The notes beneath the pieces were generated by a model. It did not search any database. It was not told the DNA's origin and was given only the letters and a program-made list of their open reading frames with translations. Position numbers and translations under genes: made by a program. Of a stretch of DNA of 64,000 bases, positions 53,997 to 64,000 are shown piece by piece. The first letter of the stretch is position 1; the number at the start of each line of letters is the position of its first letter. The stretch spans positions 351,344 to 415,343 of the forward strand of contig JAQGBZ010000022.1 in the NCBI GenBank assembly GCA_034687125.1, given 5' to 3'. The DNA comes from Neelides folsomi. Taxonomy: Eukaryota > Arthropoda > Collembola > Neelipleona > Neelidae.

Positions 53997-56956
53997 CTCT
54001 CAGATGTTTTGGATGTAAAGTCAACGGATGGGAATGTTCATTCTAGAGCTACTGTCAAATCTATGGAGGAAAAAAGAAAAGGGTCTGAGTCCCTGTGACC
54101 CGGGACATGGTGGGGAGTGGCGGAAGGGCCAAGGAGGGATGAGCCTCCGCTCGGAGTCGCGAACAGATTGGGAAATATTGTTGAAAATGGCAGGGATCGC
54201 TTCAAGGTCAGTGGCGGATGGGCCAGAAGAGGAGAGTGGCTCAAGGCCTTTTTTGAGCTCGCAATTGATCTGAGCGGATCTGCGCCACATGGGAGGGGTT
54301 TTGGGCTGTTTATAATTGTTGAAGTAATGAGGGTCCTTACCGTCTCCTTCATGGTCGACCGGGATGATGAGGGTCGGGACAGGCGGGACGACGACGTCCG
54401 GCCTCAGAGTTTGGAGCAGGAGTGAATTCAGCTCACCCGAATTTCAAAGAGGGGATTTGGGTCAATCAATTTTTCCGCCCGCCCTCGAAAAGTTAAGGAA
54501 ACTCTCCTTGCGTAGTTTGCCGACGACGTCAGTGTCCGTATAGGAGCGAGTGGCAGCCGTAGCCTACTTTCCCACCTCGCCCCGTTGCAGGCCCAATTCC
54601 GCCAATTGTGCGATTTTGGTCGATGGCTCCGGGATTTTCTCCGATTTTCCCATCCAGCTTCCGTTCCCAGGAAAGCAAATATTCCTGGAATTGAATCAAT
54701 TCATCCCAATTTCACACACTCCTCTTCCTAATTTGTAGTCAAATTCGGATCCGCTCAGATTGTTTCCTCCCATTCTATCTCTCAGATGTTCTATCGACTA
54801 TCCATCTTGGAGCTTCCGTATATTCCATAATTTCTTTCACCCGCTTTTCTTCTTTCTTGGAGAGCAATCAAGAAGTTCATTTTTAGACTTCAACCTACAG
54901 ATGCTCCCAATGCTCCCTGAATTCTAAATCCGTAATCATGGATTGCAATTGCAGTTGCAGGGTCTGCAGTTTGACACGAATGATGGTGTGGCAATTAAAT
55001 AAATAAACCAGAGGAATGTCCTCATCTGCTCTCTACATTGCCCCCACTTAAAAGATATTGAACCGGAGTTGTACCGGCCCATGTATCTTTTTTAAAGTAA
55101 TAAAAACGTACCAATTGATTTATTCCGATACTTATCTTCTATTTTAAATCATTTTTAATAATACTTTTATAATACTTCATTTTTTCGAGGATTAATGTGA
55201 GTTTCGGGCCTAGATAAAAAACACCATAAAAATACATTAATACGAGATTTCACTGATTTGACAGTAAATAAATAAAATTTGATCAAAATTTATTCGTTGT
55301 AAATCTTCCCATTTCTCCTCTTTTCAATTTATTTTTATGGTGTGAGTCAAAGCATCAGTCAAGTCGTATCTCTTTGATTGGAAAAGTCATCTGACATCTG
55401 GAATTCTGGATGATTGAGAACCAGAAATACAAAATGACAAATTTTTGATCCTGAAATTCTCAACGAGGTGCCATCCACTTATGATAATCATCATTTTGGC
55501 ATGAGAGAATCGTGAATTGGAATGTTCAAAATTACCATTAGTTGTGAAATGGCTGGAATGGGATGAGGAAATAAGAGGCACAATTATTTTCATGCTATAC
55601 ATAAATACAATCACCTGTACTCAACTCTATATTTAAACTGTTTCAACTAGATATGGATGAGTATAATTAATAGGAGTAGCTTAATCACCCTGTTACATGT
55701 AGTTTGTATCTAAACTTACATATAAGCATTTATAACAATTATCAGATATAGCCAAAGCATCTCTTGAGCTTTACAACAACATAATAAATGTAAGGCACTG
55801 GGTGTATATTTGTAGATACTGAGTATAAGGCACTTGATCCTAACAACGCTATAAAATAATTAGACTCCATTATTCCTATTTATTGTTATCTCAATTCCTG
55901 ATATACACCGATATGCTCTATAATCTATATAAGGGAAAGCATTTCAAGTTTATTTGAGAATGACATATGTAAATACCTCTAGATTGTCATTACATCCCAG
56001 AGTTATTTATTTGTCGAGAACTTTACTCAATCGAGTCCAATGTCGAATGGTTTTTGAGCATATCATGAATTTCATGAACATGGAGGTGGAAAAAGTAATT
56101 CTAGACGCAAGCTCCAACTCAGAAATGATAAACGGATAAAGGAAATCAAATGGTGTGCAAGGTGGGAGGTAAAATGAATGCATACACATATACTTTATAT
56201 TATTCCCCACTTATTCTCTTTCCGAAGTTTCAATTATCCATGAACAGTCCACTTCCCCACTAGTGTAGTAGCACGAGAGTGCCCAATTGCTCCACAGATA
56301 CAATTCCTGCTCTCATCTCCACCCTCCCCACCCTTCTCCCATATTGGTGATATTGGTGATCTATCTAACCACATCGAGGGGAATTACATAGGGAGCGAAG
56401 ATACCAAGAGTGTTTGGAATTACATTATAACTAATAGTTATAGTTATAACTTGTAATATTGGAAGGAGGAATGAGGGTCTTTATCTCCAAATTCTCCTTG
56501 AACTCCCATTCCCTTATTTAATATTATACCAAACTTACCTAATGAATCCTGGGCTTTAAATTTTAAACAGCTATTAAATAACAGTTGAGCTCTTCCAATT
56601 TCAGTCGCTCTGAAGAGGAGCGCGTCCTTTCCTAATAACAAAGACAATCCATCTCCGTTTTTAGTTCGTGCTCTGGTGTTTTGAGAGTGATTTTGTGAGT
56701 CTGTGAAAGGACAATTTCGCTGGTACTCCGAGCCTCAGAGAATTCCCTGATTGAAGTTGAAAGTTAAATTAAACTTCCTCCTTCATCTCTTCTTTCTCTC
56801 CCTTCGACTCGTTTTGGGTATTGGAGTGGCACACAGAGGCACACACGTTGGAGAGACCGCAAAAGATCGATCCGAATTCCAAGTTTTGTACGGCTCTTCT
56901 TGACTCCCGCTCCCCTCTTGGAAATCCGGGAGAAGCAGCGTTTCTCTCCCAGCACA
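53997..56956. promoter_or_regulatory. Divergent intergenic interval between the Kelch-like and MOSPD2-like genes
   Basis: The two start codons point away from each other across 3 kb. From 54000 to about 54950 and from 56240 onward the DNA is GC-rich, as expected near promoters; the middle (about 55100-55950) is AT-rich. A CRE-like GACGTCAG lies at 54525-54532. Overlapping open frames on both strands at 54021-54425 compete with one another and look like 5' UTR or promoter DNA. No TATA box could be assigned with confidence. Confidence 0.4.
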
Positions 56957-59900
56957 ATGGAGGTTATCACAGGAGAGCAAATCGGAATTGTGAGAGAGAC
57001 GTTCTTTGGAAAGGGCAGAGATGCAGGTTGGTTCTCTCACCTCTTTCCATACAAACGAGCACATACCTTTGGATAACACAGAGGGTTATATTCTGACGTT
57101 TAAGGAACCCTCGGGTGGCATTTGGGAGAATGATCCCACGGTTGAGCAATGGCATTCCTTTCCCGATAAAACCTAAACGTCTCCTTAGGTCTCCACAATA
57201 GGTCGCCGAATATGAATTCGAGAATGAAGGGTTGATATATGACGTATGTCCTCCATTATGAAATTTGTAAAGGAGGAGAAGGAAGAACGGAATAGATTTA
57301 GTGAAAGGAGAATAAGGGCCCTCTGAAATACATTAGGGAACCGCTCTCGTAGAGCAATAATTCTCTCAGAATGCGAAAAATCCTCAATAAATGTGAGAGT
57401 TGAAAAGATATGGTTGTAAAGGGATGGCGGAGGCTATTATGAGGCAAGAGTGAATCTCCTCCACCTTCCAAATCTCACTAGTTGCTATCGAGGACAATAA
57501 TGGCCCTATGTGACTTGTAGATAAGGTCAAGGGATTATTACGGGAAAAGGGAGGCCCCTCGGTACAAAACATCTAACGCCATATTTTATTTTGACCTTCC
57601 TTCGGGTTCCCTTATCAGTAATCCGAGCTTCTTCAGCCTCCAAATGACAACTCAATACCACGTATGACTTATCTCACTTTTCCCAGAGCCAAGACGGTAA
57701 TTCTCGGAAATTGTCGTCAAAATTTGACAGTTCTCTCCCACATACCTCATCCTTACGTGCTCACGATACAAAAAACGGAGACTTTAAGCTCATGTTGTTT
57801 TTAACGACTTTTGTAGGTTTCTGCTCGGAGGACTTGGAGCGGGTGAAGGTGGACGACGTATGGATCCGAAGGTTCTTGGCAGCAGCGGAAGGAAATGTCG
57901 ACACTGCCGTCCAGACCCTCTTCGAGACTTGTCAATGGAGAAAGGAATTCGGGACTAATGGTCTCTATAATATTCCTTCCCATTACGTCCTTCCTCTAAT
58001 TCACTCACACTCCGGCTCGGTTCTTATCCTTATCTTCCTCATTTATTTTTAAGAATCCCCTTTCTCTTCTTCCATTTAAAGTGGAGTCCAGGAGAGTTGG
58101 GCTTCTGCTCCCCATAAATTCCTTCTTCCCAATCTCACTTCTCTTCAAATGCCCTCTTTATGGATTTTCCGCTCCTCCAAACCCCACCATTATTATCCAA
58201 AGAGGCAAACTTACTCTTCGTCTTCACTATATAAAACTTTCTTTGCCACTGTTCCCAAATGTTTCATGTATTCCTTCTATTAACGCGCTGGGGCAAAGTT
58301 GTAAGAGAAACTTCCAACACAACTCCTTTCATCCAAATCGACCTCAAGCGAAATTGAATAATTAAATCTCTACTTATCTCCCAATACTCTCAAATGGGTT
58401 TCCTTCCCCAATCTTCTTGGGTAATCAATAATGCAGGGGAAACGGCATTGAAACAAATGCATATTTATGTTTGTTAGAGCAAACGCGCGTTTCTCTTAAC
58501 TCGAATCCCTGACATTTGACATCTAATATCAGTATAACCATACATAAGAGGAATACCAAAAGGATACAAAGTTTGGGAAAAGTAGGGGAAAAGTAAGGGA
58601 AAAGTTTCGCTGGTGTTTAGTCAACGGAGATAATAGACATAGTTGGTAAAGTGAGTCTAACAAGGAGTTAAGGGAATCAATAGTTATTTTCCTTGTTTGT
58701 TAAATGACCCGGGACTTGGTTCGATTCCAGAGTTGGACGAGAGTAAGATCCCTAGCCGGATGTTTGAAAAAGGCTCGCTGTTCATCAGGAACGAGGACAT
58801 GGGGGGCCACAAACTCCTCATTTTCAAGTCAAAGTACCATTTGAAGGGAACTGAAGACATTGAAGACATCAAAAAATTTATCGTGTACTTCTTCGAGCGG
58901 ATAGAGCGGTAAAGACCCAAGTTTTGATAAAAAAATTCCTTCACATCCCCGCGAGTTCCTGTTTAAAGTCAACATAAATTTATATTTTTACGTGTCAAGT
59001 TTGCGTACATTATTTTCCTTGAAGGAAACATTACGTATTATATTATATGTATGTAAACTCTTTATTATATCTTCGTGTCTACAATGGCCATATCGAAGAG
59101 AGAAATGGGAAAGCCGTGGTGGTGGCAGGGGAGTTGGAATTATAGGGATATATTTGTATTTTATATATACTGTGTATAGAACCGGGTAGTGAGAAACGAG
59201 GTCCTTACTCTTACCATGGATTTTCCTATTATTGATCCGGAGGAACTTCGGAGTTCCGTGGATAGATTGAAGCTCTTCCCATGCAACCGCGACGGCTCCC
59301 GCTCCTGTAAAAGAAAAATGCTGGGCCGAGTCGAAAGGAGGAAATGGAGCTTTTATTTGAGGATGAAGCCCTATATTGATCCTTCAGCTCCACTTCCCTC
59401 CTTTCTTCTGCAATAAGAGTAGAACGTTGGGCCAGAGAAAGCCTAGCCACCTCCGGGCCATAATTGAACAGAGAAAAAGTTTGTGGAGTGGAAAGGGACG
59501 AACCTCCGGAGGGGACCCAGTAAGATAATAGACATCCTAATGTCAAATGTCATTTAATGCGTCAAGAAAAGTTTGGAGAGTATGGATTTCAAATAATTAC
59601 ATATAGTGTGAGTCCAGCCAACCGTTTATTCCCCCCTGGCCTCCTTTCTTTCCCGCTCCCGGAAAGGAAAAGTGAAAGGAGTTTGAAGCCAGATATGACC
59701 CACCATAATTTCTATAATTAAATTTTAATCTCACAAATCAAATCAAGCTCAGATTTAATTACAACCCTGTGTTCTCAAACAAAGTAGCATGAACCACAGC
59801 TCCTAATGGGCTCGCACTACTTCATAAAGAACCCATATAAATACATATGACGTTGGTAATGGTGGTGAGCGAATAACACTTTCTCTCTATGTAGTTATTC

Positions 59901-62900
59901 GATTTGGTATCTCTGCGTTCCTTCCCTCCCATTTATTTAGAACTAACTTCACTAATAATAATGACTTTGGTTTATAGGATATTTAATCGCATTATTACTT
60001 ATTATTCCTTTATCGCACAGCGAGAGCCGGAGCCAACCCATTTCTATAATCTTTGACATGAAGGATAGCGGGTGGAACAATATGGACATGGACTTTGTTC
60101 GTTATTTGATTTCCTTATTGAAAACCCAATACCCGTATTTTGTCAACCTCCTCATGATTTTCGAAATGCCTTGGCTCCTCAACGGTGAGTAGTGCACTCA
60201 ATGATTTTTACAGCATTAAGTATTCTTTAGTATTGTATAGGTAAGTATGTACAAATAATTAAATAACGTGAGAGGGGGAAATGTCCTTTATTTAATTGAA
60301 GCAAATTGGATGGGAGAAAATGTATTGAGTTGGAGTGATAAAAGGTTTCGTTTGTTTGTTCAGCGGCGTGGAAGATAATAAGAACATGGCTCCCGCCGAA
60401 ATTCGTCGAGCGTGTTAAATTCGTGGACAAAAAGTCGATCAATGAGTTCATCAGCCCCAAGAACCAATTAAAGGCATGGGGAGGGGAGGACGACTACGAG
60501 TACTCCTTCGAATGCGAGATCCGGAATAATAATAATAGAAAGGTTCGCCCACCCACTTCCGTTTCCAAAGCCTCATTTATTGAATATTAAAAGGTTGCTT
60601 TTGAAAGAGATCCTCCGAAGAGACGAGACCAAGATGAAATTTATCCCTCGGGACTTTTACGAAATATTGAAACCCAGAAAGAATCTCCTCCTGGTCTTTA
60701 CAGTAAAGAAGTCGCAAAATCGAACGAGTTTTATTCATCACATCCATCAGGAGAAGGAAAACCATCGAGAGAAGGTCTTTTATTAAATCTCCTTTAATTT
60801 AACAACTTATTCTCCTCCTCGCTTTTATCCTTTCCATACCAAAACCCCCATTCTTTCTCATAAACCAAGAGTTGAGGGAGAGTCGGCCAATGCGGTCAAG
60901 ATTGAACGAGGAAAAGTTTCTATATTTGTCGACCATGGTGGAGATGAGGTACGGGCTATGACAGGAAATCGAATCATAAAAAAGGAAATTGTTCGCTTGT
61001 TCGAAGGGGAAAGAAAAACCTTTTAAGACTTTTACTTCACTTATTATCCTTTAATGCTCCACCACATTCGCCTATACCATATCATTAGTATCATTGATAC
61101 GATATTCAATGGTATAGCATCATGGTATAATTAAGTTAGCAAAGTCTCCTTTGGTTTAAATAATGGTTAACTTTTATTAGGAGACAAAATTTATTTTATT
61201 TCCTCACTAAATAAAAAGTAAGTTCATTTAATCGGAATTTATATAGAAGGTTGTACTTTATTTAAAAGTAATGAATTTGATAGGAGGGGAAGGGCCCTTA
61301 ACGCAGGTCGATGGCCACATCGAATTCTCCGAGGAGGAGGACGAGATTAGCGGGAACTTCCGGATCCGGAACACGACAGGGCGGAGAGTCCTTTTCAAAG
61401 TAATCACAAATTCTTGAGCTGTTGAGGCTGAACGGGTTATGAGGCCATTAATACCTTGAGTATTATCGCATAAATGGCACTTTACACTCCTGTGATTAAC
61501 TCTTGGAAAATTAGATCAAGACGACGGCTCCTGACAAGTACCGAGTTCGACCGACTATTGGATTTCTCGAGCCAAATGCGAGTTGTACGATTGGGATTAC
61601 GATCTATCAGGGCTCGAGTCTCAAGTCCGTCCCACATGACCGATTCCAGGTTCAGGTCAACGCCATTTCAGACAAAATTCACATTGAACAGGCGGCGGCA
61701 CACGACTTTGGAGAGCTCAATCGAATGTGGAAGGTTTCTTTTGAATTTCTTTATTACCTTTTTATCCCCTATGCATGCACTATGCCATGATAAGCATTTT
61801 TCTGCATAAAGAAGACTGCTAATAATGTCAACCTAAACGGTTCAGGAAATTCCTTTTTCCAGATAAAAATGTTCTCGTTGGATGTCAACATTTAAACTGT
61901 CCATTTCCTTTAGCAATCTTTACATTCGCAAATTCGAATTTACCATCGTGTCCTTTTAGTAGTTATTTTGCGTTCACTTTTCACAATTGTCAAACTTTTC
62001 CCAAACTGCCCCATTATGCATTTTATTTACAAAGTTGGACTCGACTCATGCGTCAATCTCTTAAGTAAAACGTTCAAAGATTTATAGTCACATTAAGATG
62101 ATCGATACTGTTTTGTCCCCTTTTATGGCTTCCCATAGTATTGTATTTCACTTCAAACACTCTTCTACTATTCACCCTCACGCTTTGCTCAAATGTTACT
62201 TTTGGACTTTCCTATCTTACGGTTTTTTATAATAATAAAAGTAGACATGCATGTAATTTGAAGACTACAACGTGTAATTTAAAGGGGAAAATATCAGTTT
62301 CTTCTCTTATACCAATTGGTATCCCCGCATATATTCCCTTTAATCTTTTCCTCAAAATACAGAGCGGTTTTTTAAACAGGCTTCACGCAATACAATCAAA
62401 AATGTATGAAGCTTGTAAAAGGATATTGGGCTTATTTTCGAGTTCTCCATTAAATTCCGTATTTACAATTCCATAAAAGGCTTTTTTTAAATTGATTTTT
62501 TTGTAGGAAAGGGTTTACATATAGAGTTTTCAAAAATACATAAGTAATATCAAATTATTTTCATCTACTTTGCTGGATACTTGTTGTTCAACCATGATAA
62601 TTTAAGAAATGCTTCTCATATCAATTTCAAACTATTTATTTATCTTATTTTCCTTCTATTGAAGCAACTTAATACTGGGAACTTGGAAAACCACCGAATT
62701 ACTTGTTCAATCAAGAACTTTGTAAAGGCTCTCGGGTCGAGTGGTTCGTCGGGAGCAGTGACGTTGAATGAAGACGACATCAAAAAGAATTTAAAGAAAG
62801 TTGAGACGAATGTAAGTTTTGGAGCTTTTTTACGTTTTTTTTCTCCTTTTTAAGCAGAGTGGCTCATCCAATTACCATTTCGATATATATTTTTCCTCTT

Positions 62901-63035
62901 TAGATCGTTGAATCTATGAGGGTCGAACTGACGGGGCAAATGAATCAGTTGAAGAAGCTTCTTTATGCCCTCATCCTCCTCGTCTCCTTCTTTTTTCTCA
63001 CTTTCATCTTTTATGGAAAAAGCAACGCTTGCTAG
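56957..63035 (+). CDS. MOSPD2: MOSPD2-like protein: CRAL-TRIO and MSP domains, tail-anchored in the ER
   Basis: Eleven exons: 56957-57026, 57817-57960, 58731-58908, 60021-60184, 60364-60542, 60594-60774, 60872-60948, 61307-61399, 61515-61733, 62665-62811, 62904-63035. Every junction keeps phase; 527 residues, close to the roughly 518 of human MOSPD2. Exon 2 has the DLERVKVDDVWIRRFL start typical of MOSPD2; exons 3-5 carry the CRAL-TRIO lipid-binding fold (FDMKDSG, FEMPWLLNAAWKI). A hydrophilic linker (about 245-320) leads to the MSP domain (about 320-435: FRIRNTTGRRVLFKIKTTAP, YRVRPTIGFLEP). The C-terminal helix (about 504-522) is a membrane anchor ending KSNAC. Family knowledge: the MSP domain binds FFAT motifs and ties the ER to other organelles. 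The first exon is the weakest part: chosen because its ATG frame reaches a GTTGGT donor in the right phase. The acceptor of exon 61307 was chosen on phase; another site at 61284 is not excluded. Confidence 0.9.
58575..58605. repeat. Short tandem repeat in the MOSPD2 second intron
   Basis: Three adjacent copies of a unit close to GGGAAAAGTA, about 10-12 bp each with slight length differences. Confidence 0.6.
58909..60020 (+). other. Third intron of the MOSPD2-like gene
   Basis: Starts at CG|GTAAAG and ends at CGCACAG. A 75-codon plus-strand frame (59189-59416) and an overlapping 105-codon minus-strand frame fall in its GC-richer part, but neither has splice support or family resemblance. Confidence 0.5.
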
Positions 63036-64000
63036 TTTTCAACAATTACATTGCTTCCAGTCCGATGAGCTTATTAAACAAACTCGTTTGAGCTGAGCTA
63101 ATCCACATCATACATTCCAATAAAACCCTCCGTTTATTGTCCTTTACCAATTGAGCACTAACGGCGGATGTGAGATTTTTTACAATGATGCATAATACCT
63201 GACTAATACTTGTGTAATGTAAGTACATTAAAAGTACATAGAAGTGTTTACTTTACTTAATTTAATGAGCTATTATGACTAAGGAATTCTATTCAGTAGT
63301 TATTAGAATTGATTGAATAGGAAAATACGATCAATACTTTAATTATGGTATTGAACAGCTGGTGACTTAATTTTACAAACTTAAATCTACAAATATGCGA
63401 ATCTGTGATAGAGAACCTTCCACAAATGTTTTGCTTGCAATAAAATTATTGAATCATTAATACTTAAAATAATAATAAACATTATGATGCAATTTATTTA
63501 CTTACCTTTTAACAGTCTTTATATCAGTACTTGTATATGGTACGTATTATGCTTTATTCATATTTATTAGTATTTATCAATAGATTAGAAAATTGTTATT
63601 TTTGCCTTCGATAGTGAGACTCAATGATTGTTTTTCAATAAAAATCTAGTGTAATAATATGGGACTGGAATATCAGTAAGGGCCTATTTCAAATTTTGAT
63701 TTATTTTTTATGGTTTCTATATTTTAAAATTTTAAATTGACTAATTTAAAAGACATAATGGATATTAAACCAAATAATGTGACACGATAAAAAAAATCGC
63801 CTAGATTAATAGAAGATTCTTGAAAATGTCTTAAATTCTCTTCTAGTTCTTCTCATAATTTCACTTTTTAGATAGATTGTTGTTGAGTAACAATGCTGGA
63901 GTTAAGTCTATCAAATCGAATGTTAGAAATAAGACGTATTTTCTTGTTAATTATTCTGGAATTTTTTTCAATCGGAGTCATACCGGTTTCTTATAATATA
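63036..64000. other. MOSPD2 3' UTR, then AT-rich intergenic DNA
   Basis: The coding strand has AATAAA at 63119-63124 (about 85 nt after the TAG) and again at 63439-63444. Beyond that, the DNA is AT-rich with no open frame of note and no RNA gene seen to the end of the window. Confidence 0.5.

Noticed and set aside
54021-54425. Several overlapping frames on both strands next to the Kelch start
   Set aside because: Five frames compete over the same GC-rich 400 bp with no splice logic; promoter or 5' UTR is more likely.
58717-58729. tRNA B-box-like GGTTCGATTCC
   Set aside because: It is part of the acceptor region of a MOSPD2 exon, with no A box or tRNA fold upstream.
59189-59546. Overlapping 75- and 105-codon frames in a MOSPD2 intron
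   Set aside because: No splice sites or domain signs; the flanking exons join in phase without them.

Overview
This is eukaryotic nuclear DNA, almost certainly from an arthropod. Every confident gene is split by GT-AG introns (51 bp to over 7 kb), and the set is metazoan: an Iroquois-class TALE homeobox gene, a Na+/H+ exchanger of the plasma-membrane SLC9A type, a BTB-BACK-Kelch protein, a MOSPD2-type CRAL-TRIO/MSP protein and a WS/DGAT-like acyltransferase. No operons, bacterial signals or CRISPR arrays were seen. I cannot fix the species; an arthropod with an AT-rich genome (crustacean, mite or basal hexapod) is my inference. Gene models were rebuilt by hand: frames were joined only where donor, acceptor and codon phase all agreed.

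Layout. 1-5.4 kb (+): the 3' part of an Iroquois gene (coding exons 1769-1962, 3469-3773, 4564-4787); its 5' exons lie left of the window. 5.4-17 kb: no convincing gene; to about 15.5 kb the DNA is comparatively GC-rich and GGAG/CTCC-rich, then turns abruptly very AT-rich. 17.05-23.74 kb (-): a six-exon, 480-residue WS/DGAT-like O-acyltransferase with a MITE-like element in one intron. 24.77-26.14 kb (-): a two-exon His/Gln/Asn-rich, probably secreted protein that I do not recognise. 29.1-43.5 kb (-): a Na+/H+ exchanger of 17 coding exons, including a 19-nt microexon and a 60-bp intronic palindrome. 50.06-54.0 kb (-): a nine-exon Kelch-like gene whose frame stays open for 99 codons beyond its TGA stop. 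56.96-63.04 kb (+): an 11-exon, 527-residue MOSPD2 orthologue divergent from the Kelch gene. The last kilobase is AT-rich with no gene seen.

The genes form no pathway: one developmental transcription factor with a large gene-free flank, followed by unrelated housekeeping or epithelial genes. The observation most worth following is the Kelch stop codon: TGA followed by C, then 99 in-frame codons of coding-like sequence. That fits programmed stop-codon readthrough (known for the Drosophila kelch gene) or, alternatively, a 57-nt optional intron that would remove the stop. Other notable items are the MITE, the palindrome, the orphan secreted protein, and several small ORFs or GC islands in AT-rich DNA that may be unannotated exons or promoters.
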